NCBI GenBank assembly: GCA_030686995.1
Contig: CM060694.1
Span: 96,867,836 to 96,931,835, forward strand
DNA: 64,000 nucleotides
Source of the DNA: Artemisia argyi
Lineage: Eukaryota > Streptophyta > Magnoliopsida > Asterales > Asteraceae
Reading direction: 5' to 3'
The notes under the pieces are model-generated. The model had not been told where the DNA came from. It was given only the letters and a program-made list of their open reading frames with translations, and did not search any database. Below, in pieces: positions 1 to 10,976 of this stretch (position 1 is the stretch's first letter; each line of letters starts with the position of its first letter). The position numbers were made by a program, and so were the translations under genes.

Positions 1-735
1 AATGATTTCGATGTTAGGGTTAAGAAAACTGGCAGATCTCCAAATGGTAACATGCTTGAACGTCTTAGGAAACATGAACTGACGTGCACTAGGTTTTATT
101 AGTTGTATTTAATGCATGAGTAAATTCTAATGATCCCATGTTAGGAGCTTCTTAGCCGGCTCGACATAGGAGTGAAGTAGTCACTCATAGGATTGGGGAG
201 TTAAGTGCGCCACCCCATGAATGGTATTAAGGAATACAATTCGTCCTCCACGCAACTATAACAAGTAATTAACATGTAAAAGATGTCTAGGAAGTAGTGG
301 AATCTAAGTAAAGACATTTCTCCACTTATTGCTCACAACCTTAGTTAATTTAGTCTATTTTCATTTCTAGTATTTTATTTTGATTGCATCTTTAGTATTG
401 GGTTAATTGACTAGCAACTAATTTCGCCCAAATCCTTCAAACCCGAGATATTTACTTGCTTTCTAAAAAAAATACAAAAATACAAAAATAATCATCCTTC
501 ATCTTTAGAACTAGTATTTAGGTTTTCTAATCCTAGCGACACTATTCCTAGCTGAACGATCAATCCCCCGGTACTTGTCACTATACTATACTATAACGAT
601 CATGTACACTGCCTGGTGGGGGTTGTAAGCTTCTCAAGATCCCTTGAGAGGTAAAGCCTAGTGCAATTCCCACGCATCATGTGACAAGAGTCTAGCATAT
701 GGAAGTGGCTCCTTATTATAGTACAAAGTTTCCAT
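1..735. other. Left flank, no gene seen
   Basis: No sustained reading frame or RNA gene is visible. The sequence is AT-rich with several A-runs near 465-490. Its general look on the plus strand recalls the untranslated leader of Athila/Ogre-type Ty3 elements, which would fit the small ORF next to it, but this is a weak impression and no LTR or primer site is visible. Confidence 0.4.
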
Positions 736-1395
736 TCATTTTGCTATAAAGTACGCAAAGTTGAAAGGAGTCTTGGTCATAATACAATAAAGCATGTACC
801 CAACAATGATGGGTATCTTCTCTTGAGGTTCCACCTCCATAAACACATTCTTTAACAACACCTCCGCCCAAGGCTTCAATTTGACATGAAGTTGATATTT
901 GTTCCAATGTTCGAATGGAGTCTTCACACAATGGTAGTCGGGTTGTAGAATTGTATTTTGAATGATGACGGCATGAATTGGGGCCACGAGAGCATAAGTG
1001 CTCGGATGATAGTGCCTTATATCCATGAAGTCCTCCGTCTTAGTGGACCTTGTATAGAACAAGTTCCCTTTAGAACATACATTCAAAACCTTTCCCAACT
1101 TTTTTAAGCTCCATGCATACCCATGCCCATAAATACAAGAATTGAGGGTAAGAGAAGGTTGATCTAGATATAACCTAGCATAAAATTCTTGGAGGTGCCT
1201 AGGATAAATTTTGATGGGTAGGTCACGAACTAAGGAGAAGGCATTAGCTTTGATGAATGGTTTTCTCATATCGGTGGCACACATGAAATTTTTATCGCAT
1301 TTGTGACCTTCACAAAATTCATGGTACTCAAATGGTTCATACACATTAGTTTCGTTTGACTCGTCAACACGTTTCATGAAAAACTTAGTTGCCAT
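736..1395 (-). CDS. Small plant retroelement-type ORF, function unknown
   Basis: About 219 residues from the start reading MATKFFMKRVDES. The frame is open 28 codons further up to 1479, but that stretch contains the TATA-like box, so the internal ATG is preferred. The C-terminal part (KLKPWAEVLLKNVF, then GYMLYCIMTKTPFNFAYFIAK) looks like the conserved end of the putative plant transposon protein domain often found in Athila/Ogre-type Ty3 elements and in captured copies; this is pattern memory, not a search. No catalytic motif, signal peptide or membrane segment is seen. The stop TGA falls where such domains usually continue, so the 3' end is probably truncated. Upstream, an A/C-rich untranslated stretch and a TATA box give it a gene-like layout. 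It could be a retroelement fragment or a domesticated single-exon gene. Confidence 0.5.
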   Translation of the reverse strand: MATKFFMKRVDESNETNVYEPFEYHEFCEGHKCDKNFMCATDMRKPFIKANAFSLVRDLPIKIYPRHLQEFYARLYLDQPSLTLNSCIYGHGYAWSLKKLGKVLNVCSKGNLFYTRSTKTEDFMDIRHYHPSTYALVAPIHAVIIQNTILQPDYHCVKTPFEHWNKYQLHVKLKPWAEVLLKNVFMEVEPQEKIPIIVGYMLYCIMTKTPFNFAYFIAK

Positions 1396-1465
1396 TTTTG
1401 AAAAGAAGATAAGTGTATTTAAGAAAGAGGAAGGTTGTGATGAAGATATGTGATACAAAGTTACT

Positions 1466-1474
1466 CCTTTTATA
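1466..1474 (-). promoter_or_regulatory. TATA-like box upstream of the 736-1395 ORF
   Basis: Minus strand reads TATAAAAGG, about 75 bases before the chosen ATG, followed by a C/T- and A-rich leader typical of plant 5' UTRs. The match to the plant TATA consensus is seen; use as a promoter is inferred. Tekay A inserted about 35 bp further upstream, so any upstream elements are now more than 9 kb away. Confidence 0.45.
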
Positions 1475-1504
1475 GCCAATTAGTATGAATTAGGTATGTT
1501 TAAG

Positions 1505-1509
1505 GAGGG
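1505..1509. repeat. Target-site duplication of Tekay A, left copy (GAGGG)
   Basis: GAGGG directly precedes the LTR start and recurs at 10972-10976 directly after the other LTR. Five bases is the normal duplication made by LTR-retrotransposon integrase and fixes both element ends. Confidence 0.95.
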
Positions 1510-4500
1510 TGTAACACCCCCAATTCATGGTTGCAGCGGAATTCGAACTGAGTGTTACTTGACGGCACAATAGTCACAATAATAGAAAACGAACTCCAAT
1601 TGAGTCGTTTTAAAAGATTTATCATTCAAATTATATAAATATCAGAGATTACAAAATGAGGTCCCAATTGGTTCCATGTTTACAATGTATAATAAATGAG
1701 TTTTGAATGATAATAAAATTTATAGCCCTCTTGAGTATCCGTGCCCTTCCGTTCCATCCTTGATCGTCATGAACCTGAAATACATGCTTGAGAGGTCAAC
1801 ACAAAGGTTGAGTGATATTCATAGAGTTTGTTAAATCGATTGAACACAATATGTTGGTAGTGTGAGTTATAGGCTCACACCAATGTTTGGAAAATAAAAC
1901 AGGTAGGCTACGTTATTATACGCCCGGAACATGTATTATACACTAAGCTTATGAAACCAAAACGTTAACGTGTACCAATATCGATCGGCAGATTTCCTGG
2001 TAGGTACTTTGCTAACATACCTAAATCTCAAATATTAATGCATTTGTTTGCACTTAGTCAAAACAAATGGGATTCGTCAATCCCAATAGGCCTATTATTA
2101 ATATTCGCGCTCACTATTGCTAGTGATTAAATGGTTCATAATCAAGGATATCGGTTTAGCAAGGCTGGTACTTAGTGATAATAAAACAATCAGGCAAGCA
2201 TACAATTTAAAAACATTGTGCTCGGTTAAAAATAGCATGTATTCCCCCCAAGGGTTTGTAAAACAATGAAGTAATGTAAAGTGGGGCTATGAACTCACCT
2301 TAAGTAAGATAGCAAGTAATGAATATAACGGTCGAATCGTGAAGGTTCTATGAGCAACCTATAATAGAATGTCGCGACTTAGGATCGGAGTAAAGAATAT
2401 GAAGTAGTGCCTATATATATATATATATCTTGCATTTAGTCCATGATGTGGTATGATGTATAATGTAAGTCTTTGAAAGAAATGATTCATGAAACATGTA
2501 TGTTTTGTATATCGTTTACTACCGTTCGGGCCGACATAATTCAGAAGCCATGTTAGTAAGCGTTCGAGGAGCCAGGACACTTTAACTCGTAAATCCACAA
2601 CTCAACTCGACGGCTTACATAATGAACTCCTCACATGAGGCTCCCTACTATTGTAGTAGTTGATGAAATATATAGATATAAGTTTTGATCTGAAAGTTAC
2701 ATGTCCGATATTTGTATAAACTTAGGAAAGTTTATTTGTATATGAAGATTGTTATTAGGGTATGTTTCATAAGTCTTGAATGTCCATTTTCTCTTGGTAA
2801 AATCTCATGGTTTCCTTTTAAGTAAAGTAGATCCAAATTGCTTGTTCATGTTATCGCCTAATTCATTGTTTCATGTTTATGCCTATGTAAGTTGGTATGG
2901 TCATTTCGTCATGGCCTAGCCATGACCTTTGGTCCTTGTTTCAAGGTCATGAGACACAACCTTGGCTCTAGCCATGGTTGTGGTCTTGATTATAGGTCAT
3001 AAGACCCCTTTGGTCTTCATAAACCATAACCTATATGTAATGACTTTGTCTAAAAATGGGCTGTTTAGAATTTGAAGAATTTTATCACTCGGAAAGCGTT
3101 TTTAGGTCTCGAGCTTCTTTGTTCCTGAACGAAAACGTCGTTCCGGACAACTTTCGTGTTTTAACTTTTTGATGAATCGGACCAGAAGTGGGACTTTCAA
3201 AACCTAAATTTGATCAGGAAGCTATTTGGCAGTTTTGCCGGAAATCTTTGGTAATTTCAAATCGCCATAACTTTTGACTCGTATACTCGTTTTAGGTGGT
3301 TCAAATTGCTATGGTTTCCTTTTTAGGTCCTCTACCACAATATGTAATAATCAAATATCATAATTTTACCATTTTGGTCGTGGTTTTCCAAGAAAGTCAC
3401 TAGTTTACTTGTTTTAGTAACTTGTTGTAACAATCAATAACAATAACTTGTTTTGTTCACTTTTATACATCATGGACATAACTACAAGACATAATATAGC
3501 AAGAATAACATGTAAATAACATGAACATGAATATTTAACAAGAATCATGTTAGGGTTTGGCTTACAACTTTTGGCTTTCAAGCATGAAAGGAAGTTAACA
3601 TGTAAGGATAGGACATTGATAGACTTGCTTCAACCCACTTCACTTCATGCAATCTTTCTACCCTTGGTATTCTTGAAAGATGAATGATGAAGGTTTAGGT
3701 GACTTGAGTGGATTCAAACTCAAGAGAAATCACCAAGTATATTAGGGATTGGAAGAGTTTTGGTGAATGATGATCTAGCTAGGGTTTCTATCTTGAAGAA
3801 TCACTTGAACCTTGCAAGAACTTGGAAGAAATAAAGCTAAGTGTGGAATGAAATGGGGTGTGGTGTGTGGCATTCAAGTGAAGGGAGGAGGGAGTATTTA
3901 TAGTCCTTTTAAGGAGGTTAGGAAGTTAACTAGGAAGTTTCCTAAACTTGGTGACCAAGTTGTAATTAACTAATGATCTAAGGGTAGTTTCATGAGATGA
4001 AGCCACATGGGTGTGACTCCCCCTCCTAGTGGCGGTTTGGAAACTTGGGGAGCAAGGTTGGACTTGTGGTGATCTTATCCAAGATATCTAGTGTGTTTTG
4101 ACTCCGTAAAATGCAAACCGTAAGTTGTTACGTCACAAAACGTAAAACCGGGTGTCGTAAAATTATGGAACTTGGAAGAATGGTTAAACATGTCCATATA
4201 GTCCATAATAAAATATAAAATGAGTGGTAGGATCTATCGGGTGCTAAAACCCTGCTAAAAACTGGAAACACGGTTCTAAAACGCGTAATTCGCGTAAAAC
4301 GCTGAATATTGCGTAATATTGAGAAAAGTAAAATGTTACTTTTCTAATGTGATAAAAATGATTTAAAATGACTTATAATGTCTAGACTGGGCTCAGTCTA
4401 GTGTCGGTTGGTATTAAATGTCTTTTAGACATCAAACCGTAAGCCTAAAAATCACGAAATGACTTATAAAATCAAGAGAAGATTTTTGGTCAATGGGGGA

Positions 4501-4980
4501 GGGAAAGAATATGTTGACTTTTTCTAATAAGTTGAAAACTCAAATCTTCTTAGAAACGCGTTTTGTGGTCTAACGGTTAATCGCCCAAACGGTTAAGCGT
4601 GCTCATGCGAGAGTAGTACAGGCTTGGGTGACCTGCTGGGAAGTCTTTGGTCATGTTTTTCTCAGTCACGATTAATTCTCAAATAAATCATGAGTGTGTC
4701 AAACATTTTTCCGATGTGGGGTCACCTGACGGGGTTGAATTTCGTTGTGCGTAGAATTTCTGATTGACGTTTTACCCTAAAACGTGTAATTCCTTAATAA
4801 CTTTCACGAAAATGAGCTTATGAAAGTTAAACTTTTAATTTGCTATGGAAATGATTTATCATTTGAGAATATCAAATAAAAATCAACTTTCGGGAAAGTT
4901 TCGGAAAAGAATTGAATAGTAAAAGTGAATAGTGAAATTTTCCGGGAATAGTAATTAACCTAAAAATGTGAATTGTTACA
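1510..4980 (-). repeat. Tekay A 3' LTR (left copy)
   Basis: On the plus strand it starts TGTAACACCC and ends GAATTGTTACA; read on the element strand it is TGTAACAATT...GGGTGTTACA. It matches 7499-10971 nearly base for base, including an AT microsatellite near 2412 that is one unit shorter here. A TATAAATA box on the minus strand lies at 3895-3902. The small ORFs inside it occur in both LTR copies and have no recognisable product. Confidence 0.97.
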
Positions 4981-5000
4981 GTCTCCACCCCATATGAGAG
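4981..5000 (-). other. Tekay A polypurine tract region
   Basis: Directly inside the left LTR the element strand reads ATGGGGTGGAGAC, purine-rich, in the place where plus-strand DNA synthesis is primed. Position relative to the LTR is the main support. Confidence 0.6.
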
Positions 5001-5540
5001 CTCCGTCCCGGAGATCAATTTGCGTTGGGAGTAGAAACTTTGTTGGTAAAAAGATGTGGGTATGTCTTACGTATCTGGTCCTCTCGTTCCCATGTGTATT
5101 CAGGACCACGTCGTGAGTTCCAACGAACTTGACAATTGGAATACGGCTTTGCTTGAGTTATTTGACCTCTCGGTCCATGATTTCTACGGTTTCCTTAATA
5201 AATTGAAGATCGTCATTGAGTTGAATTTGATCGAGTGGAATCACGAGTGATTCATCTGACAAGCATTTCTTTAGGTTAGATACATGGAAAGTGGGGTGTA
5301 CACTACTGAGTTCTGATGGAAGCTCAAGTTTGTACGCCACAGGGCCAACCCTGGCTAGGATTTTTGAATGGTCCAATGTATCTTGGGTTTAGTTTTCCTC
5401 GTTTACCGAGTCGTATTAAGCCTTTCTAAGGCAATACCTTTAGCATAACCCTGTCTCCGACTTGGAATTCTAGGGGTCTGCGTCGTGTGTCGATGGACAG
5501 GTGTGGTTACTTATGAGGACTAAAGTCTGGGATTACTGGT
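4990..5540 (-). pseudogene. Tekay A integrase C-terminus and chromodomain remnant
   Basis: Minus-strand translation gives the end of a Ty3 integrase: RVGPVAYKLELPSELSSVHP (within 5158-5376), then VSNLKKCLSDESLVIPLDQI, then EIMDREVK and a stop, then LKQSRIPIVK in the same area, which is the start of the chromodomain-like tail. Upstream, fragments of the conserved GDRVMLKV and GKRGKLNPRY region are recognisable but split by stops and frameshifts. In intact relatives this part binds DNA and directs the integration complex to chromatin. No DDE catalytic core is present anywhere in the element, so no functional integrase can come from here. Confidence 0.85.
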
Positions 5541-6462
5541 GATGTAATTTGATTTGTCATTTCAGTGTATGGTGTAGGATGAGGCTTACTTTATGTAGGA
5601 AAGGTATGGTAATAGTCGATTATCAAAGGAAATTGATATAGCAGTCGAATATTAATAGGAACTGAGATAGTAATTGCAATCATAGCCTAGTAGTTAATCG
5701 GTTGTTGACTTCATACTTATGTTATTTCGGATACAAATAAGCCCACTTGTTTATAATTCTTTATTTACATAGAGAGGCATCCCAAACAATGTAGATAAGG
5801 AAATATAAACTTATGGTTTAGTGATTTACAATGTCTTTATTTAAATGAAAAGGCATCCCAATCCATTCAAATAATTACAAATCATCCTACACAACATTCA
5901 TACTTAGTCGGTGAGTTACAAGGTAGTGTATTATGAGATGATACAGGTGTTCCAAAAGTACAAGATGAATATTCAATCTTGTAAAGCCGGTGAGGGTGCT
6001 TGTGGTGTAACTAAGGATGATTTGAGCTTTAAAAGTGCATCAAGATCTTGTTAGTGAGTTTGTGTTTGCCACGGTTGTGAAGGTAATGTTGTGATATGTT
6101 GATGAACAAAAGTGCTTAGTGTATGCTTAACATTAATACTCTTAGGTATAGATGTTGAGTTTGCTTTAAAAATCTTAAGAGATTTTAAAAGTTTATGATG
6201 GAATGGTATCCTTAGGACCTAAACAGGATAGTACTTCTACAGGATGAAGAGAATAATTGATAACTATCCCAAGATAGTAGTTCGGATTATCTCATAAACG
6301 AAAAATTTCAAGAATGAAATTTAGATCATACAAATAAGGTGTTAAGATCTTGCTGAGTGGTAAGACACTATCGTGTCTCTAGATTGTTTTAATGTATTTT
6401 GGTGGTTTATCGTGTTCATGTAGGAAATCAATCTAAACATAACCCTAGTACAACTATTCTCA
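5541..6462. other. Tekay A interior, no coding content seen
   Basis: No conserved gag-pol segment was recognised in this stretch between the integrase remnant and the structured leader. It is AT-rich and contains short repeated phrases such as two copies of a sequence mentioning ACAATGTAGATAAGG-like and ACAATGTCTTTATTT-like text near 5790-5840. Possibly scrambled relics of the interior. Confidence 0.5.
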
Positions 6463-6576
6463 GTATTTGAAAATTCTAAGTCGAATATAGTTAGTCAGAC
6501 TATATTCCACTGTCCCTAGGTTAAATATAGGTGACTAGTCTATATTTAGCCAAGGTTCGATAAAATTTTCAAATAC
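6463..6576 (-). ncRNA. Tekay A leader RNA structure: two hairpins closed by an outer stem
   Basis: A perfect 13-bp outer stem (6463-6475 with 6564-6576) encloses two hairpins, GAATATAG/CTATATTC (6484-6507) and AAATATAG/CTATATTT (6525-6548). In element orientation the loop of the first hairpin contains GACTAGTC, a perfect self-complementary octamer. Tekay B has the same arrangement at 16452-16556 with different bases but preserved pairing. This is a predicted cis-acting RNA structure, not an independent RNA gene. Confidence 0.7.
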
Positions 6577-6974
6577 CTAAACTAGGTATACTTTTGATAT
6601 GTCCGTTGCTTTCGGGAAACTGTCCACTAAACAAAGGCGATGTCAAACCATTCAGTTGCAAGTCCCGCCATAAGAGACTTGTAACGTATGTTTTCACATT
6701 CCATTGCATAGAAGATAGTACGGGTAGATATGTGTGGAAAGGAAGTTGAAGTAATTCTAAAATAGAACATACTTGGCCAGGATCACGAACTTTTAATAAT
6801 GAAGGTTTCATAAGAAAACTTTGATGAATGTAGAGAAAGTTCAACTTTTGTCGATGATGGATTAGTTTGTCCTTTAGAAATCTCATATTTCTTATTTGGA
6901 AATCGATAGATTGTGATGGGTTTTTGATATCATATGAAATGATATTGATGAGGTGGTGGAATAATTCGAGAGAC

Positions 6975-7146
6975 CATTGCACAAATCACAATGTCTCGGA
7001 AGTAGATTAGACCATTGTGTGACTCAAAACATTTGAGAAATGATTAAGACCATTGTATAATACAATGTCTTGGAAAATAGACGAGACCATTGTAATCAGT
7101 TACAATGTCCGGGGAATTGGAAAGACCATTGTAATCAGTTACAATG
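6975..7146 (-). repeat. Array of short hairpins in the Tekay A leader
   Basis: Repeats of a phrase GACCATTG...CAATGTC. Perfect hairpins are CATTGTATAATACAATG (7051-7067) and two copies of CATTGTAATCAGTTACAATG (7088-7107, 7127-7146); a looser copy is at 6975-6993 and a half copy follows it. The 137-residue frame overlapping this area (6569-6982) is ascribed to chance. Confidence 0.8.
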
Positions 7147-7480
7147 TCTTGGACATAAAATGTTGGAGTAGGAACATGATTGGGAGAATCTGGTTGTGTT
7201 GTAATGCCCTAGAATAGGCATACACAGATATGTTTAGTCCATTGTTTAGATAAACAATTGAAAATAAACCGAGTTTATATATCAATATACTAATGCTTAC
7301 GGGGAAATGCTCAAAATGGGTATATATGAATATACTAATATGTTTGTGAAGCATAACATGCTTACTAAGTCCATAATCGTCTGGAGGATGGAAGACACGG
7401 AGAGCGGAAGGCTATAAAATGTTTTTGTTTGTAATTGCGGTTATAGTTTAGGTCTCAATTAGACCCGTTTCTCTATAACC

Positions 7481-7498
7481 ATGGCTCTGATACCAATC
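7481..7498 (-). other. Tekay A primer-binding site (tRNA-iMet)
   Basis: The element strand reads GAT then TGGTATCAGAGCC directly after the 5' LTR. TGGTATCAGAGC is the complement of the 3' end of plant initiator Met tRNA, the usual primer of Ty1 and Ty3 elements. It sets the orientation of the element. Confidence 0.93.
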
Positions 7499-10400
7499 TG
7501 TAACACCCCCAATTCATGGTTGCAGCGGAATTCGAACTGAGTGTTACTTGACGGCACAATAGTCACAATAATAGAAAACGAACTCCAATTGAGTCGTTTT
7601 AAAAGATTTATCATTCAAATTATATAAATATCAGAGATTACAAAATGAGGTCCCAATTGGTTCCATGTTTACAATGTATAATAAATGAGTTTTGAATGAT
7701 AATAAAATTTATAGCCCTCTTGAGTATCCGTGCCCTTCCGTTCCATCCTTGATCGTCATGAACCTGAAATACATGCTTGAGAGGTCAACACAAAGATTGA
7801 GTGATATTCATAGAGTTTGTTAAATCGATTGAACACAATATGTTGGTAGTGTGAGTTATAGGCTCACACCAATGTTTGGAAAATAAAACAGGTAGGCTAC
7901 GTTATTATACGCCCGGAACATGTATTATACACTAAGCTTATGAAACCAAAACGTTAACGTGTACCAATATCGATCGGCAGATTTCCTGGTAGGTACTTTG
8001 CTAACATACCTAAATCTCAAATATTAATGCATTTGTTTGCACTTAGTCAAAACAAATGGGATTCGTCAATCCCAATAGGCCTATTATTAATATTCGCGCT
8101 CACTATTGCTAGTGATTAAATGGTTCATAATCAAGGATATCGGTTTAGCAAGGCTGGTACTTAGTGATAATAAAACAATCAGGCAAGCATACAATTTAAA
8201 AACATTGTGCTCGGTTAAAAATAGCATGTATTCCCCCCAAGGGTTTGTAAAACAATGAAGTAATGTAAAGTGGGGCTATGAACTCACCTTAAGTAAGATA
8301 GCAAGTAATGAATATAACGGTCGAATCGTGAAGGTTCTATGAGCAACCTATAATAGAATGTCGCGACTTAGGATCGGAGTAAAGAATATGAAGTAGTGCC
8401 TATATATATATATATATATCTTGCATTTAGTCCATGATGTGGTATGATGTATAATGTAAGTCTTTGAAAGAAATGATTCATGAAACATGTATGTTTTGTA
8501 TATCGTTTACTACCGTTCGGGCCGACATAATTCAGAAGCCATGTTAGTAAGCGTTCGAGGAGCCAGGACACTTTAACTCGTAAATCCACAACTCAACTCG
8601 ACGGCTTACATAATGAACTCCTCACATGAGGCTCCCTACTATTGTAGTAGTTGATGAAATATATAGATATAAGTTTTGATCTGAAAGTTACATGTCCGAT
8701 ATTTGTATAAACTTAGGAAAGTTTATTTGTATATGAAGATTGTTATTAGGGTATGTTTCATAAGTCTTGAATGTCCATTTTCTCTTGGTAAAATCTCATG
8801 GTTTCCTTTTAAGTAAAGTAGATCCAAATTGCTTGTTCATGTTATCGCCTAATTCATTGTTTCATGTTTATGCCTATGTAAGTTGGTATGGTCATTTCGT
8901 CATGGCCTAGCCATGACCTTTGGTCCTTGTTTCAAGGTCATGAGACACAACCTTGGCTCTAGCCATGGTTGTGGTCTTGATTATAGGTCATAAGACCCCT
9001 TTGGTCTTCATAAACCATAACCTATATGTAATGACTTTGTCTAAAAATGGGCTGTTTAGAATTTGAAGAATTTTATCACTCGGAAAGCGTTTTTAGGTCT
9101 CGAGCTTCTTTGTTCCTGAACGAAAACGTCGTTCCGGACAACTTTCGTGTTTTAACTTTTTGATGAATCGGACCAGAAGTGGGACTTTCAAAACCTAAAT
9201 TTGATCAGGAAGCTATTTGGCAGTTTTGCCGGAAATCTTTGGTAATTTCAAATCGCCATAACTTTTGACTCGTATACTCGTTTTAGGTGGTTCAAATTGC
9301 TATGGTTTCCTTTTTAGGTCCTCTACCACAATATGTAATAATTAAATATCATAATTTTACCATTTTGGTCGTGGTTTTCCAAGAAAGTCACTAGTTTACT
9401 TGTTTTAGTAACTTGTTGTAACAATCAATAACAATAACTTGTTTTGTTCACTTTTATACATCATGGACATAACTACAAGACATAATATAGCAAGAATAAC
9501 ATGTAAATAACATGAACATGAATATTTAACAAGAATCATGTTAGGGTTTGGCTTACAACTTTTGGCTTTCAAGCATGAAAGGAAGTTAACATGTAAGGAT
9601 AGGACATTGATAGACTTGCTTCAACCCACTTCACTTCATGCAATCTTTCTACCCTTGGTATTCTTGAAAGATGAATGATGAAGGTTTAGGTGACTTGAGT
9701 GGATTCAAACTCAAGAGAAATCACCAAGTATATTAGGGATTGGAAGAGTTTTGGTGAATGATGATCTAGCTAGGGTTTCTATCTTGAAGAATCACTTGAA
9801 CCTTGCAAGAACTTGGAAGAAATAAAGCTAAGTGTGGAATGAAATGGGGTGTGGTGTGTGGCGTTCAAGTGAAGGGAGGAGGGAGTATTTATAGTCCTTT
9901 TAAGGAGGTTAGGAAGTTAACTAGGAAGTTTCCTAAACTTGGTGACCAAGTTGTAATTAACTAATGATCTAAGGGTAGTTTCATGAGATGAAGCCACATG
10001 GGTGTGACTCCCCCTCCTAGTGGCGGTTTGGAAACTTGGGGAGCAAGGTTGGACTTGTGGTGATCTTATCCAAGATATCTAGTGTGTTTTGACTCCGTAA
10101 AATGCAAACCGTAAGTTGTTACGTCACAAAACGTAAAACCGGGTGTCGTAAAATTATGGAACTTGGAAGAATGGTTAAACATGTCCATATAGTCCATAAT
10201 AAAATATAAAATGAGTGGTAGGATCTATCGGGTGCTAAAACCCTGCTAAAAACTGGAAACACGGTTCTAAAACGCGTAATTCGCGTAAAACGCTGAATAT
10301 TGCGTAATATTGAGAAAAGTAAAATGTTACTTTTCTAATGTGATAAAAATGATTTAAAATGACTTATAATGTCTAGACTGGGCTCAGTCTAGTGTCGGTT

Positions 10401-10971
10401 GGTATTAAATGTCTTTTAGACATCAAACCGTAAGCCTAAAAATCACGAAATGACTTATAAAATCAAGAGATGATTTTTGGTCAATGGGGGAGGGAAAGAA
10501 TATGTTGACTTTTTCTAATAAGTTGAAAACTCAAATCTTCTTAGAAACGCGTTTTGTGGTCTAACGGTTAATCGCCCAAACGGTTAAGCGTGCTCATGCG
10601 AGAGTAGTACAGGCTTGGGTGACCTGCTGGGAAGTCTTTGGTCATGTTTTTCTCAGTCACGATTAATTCTCAAATAAATCATGAGTGTGTCAAACATTTT
10701 TCCGATGTGGGGTCACCTGACGGGGTTGAATTTCGTTGTGCGTAGAATTTCTGATTGACGTTTTACCCTAAAACGTGTAATTCCTTAATAACTTTCACGA
10801 AAATGAGCTTATGAAAGTTAAACTTTTAATTTGCTATGGAAATGATTTATCATTTGAGAATATCAAATGAAAATCAACTTTCGGGAAAGTTTCGGAAAAA
10901 AATTGAATAGTAAAAGTGAATAGTGAAATTTTCCGGGAATAGTAATTAACCTAAAAATGTGAATTGTTACA
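7499..10971 (-). repeat. Tekay A 5' LTR (right copy)
   Basis: Second LTR, adjoining the primer site, hence the transcribed one. TATAAATA on the minus strand at 9886-9893 is the likely core promoter. Near the U3 start (10904-10943) the motif TGAATAGT or GGAATAGT occurs three times at 13-19 bp spacing; its complement ACTATTCA is repeated in Tekay B as well. Only a handful of bases differ from the left copy. Confidence 0.97.
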
Positions 10972-10976
10972 GAGGG
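10972..10976. repeat. Target-site duplication of Tekay A, right copy (GAGGG)
   Basis: Matches 1505-1509. It shows that 1-1509 and the sequence from 10977 onward were once continuous. Confidence 0.95.

Larger units (their letters stand above)
1510..10971 (-). mobile_element. Tekay A: Ty3/gypsy (Tekay-like) element, internally deleted
   Basis: Complete LTR-to-LTR insertion on the minus strand with a GAGGG target duplication. The two LTRs (3471 and 3473 bp) differ by eye at about six substitutions and one TA unit, so insertion was recent. The interior is only 2518 bp (4981-7498) and holds an iMet primer site, a structured leader and a broken integrase C-terminus/chromodomain remnant; gag, protease, reverse transcriptase and the integrase core are absent. 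Very long LTRs and the LSSVHPTFHVSNLKKCL phrase place it in the chromoviral Tekay/Del lineage. It is a LARD-like derivative that must have been copied by proteins from a full-length relative. Confidence 0.95.

Noticed and set aside
2359..2598. 79-codon frame repeated as 8368-8589
   Set aside because: Both are inside the Tekay A LTRs, run into an AT microsatellite and differ in their ends because of one AT unit.
6569..6982. 137-codon minus-strand frame in Tekay A
   Set aside because: It overlaps the hairpin structures and has no match to gag-pol; explained by RNA structure and chance.
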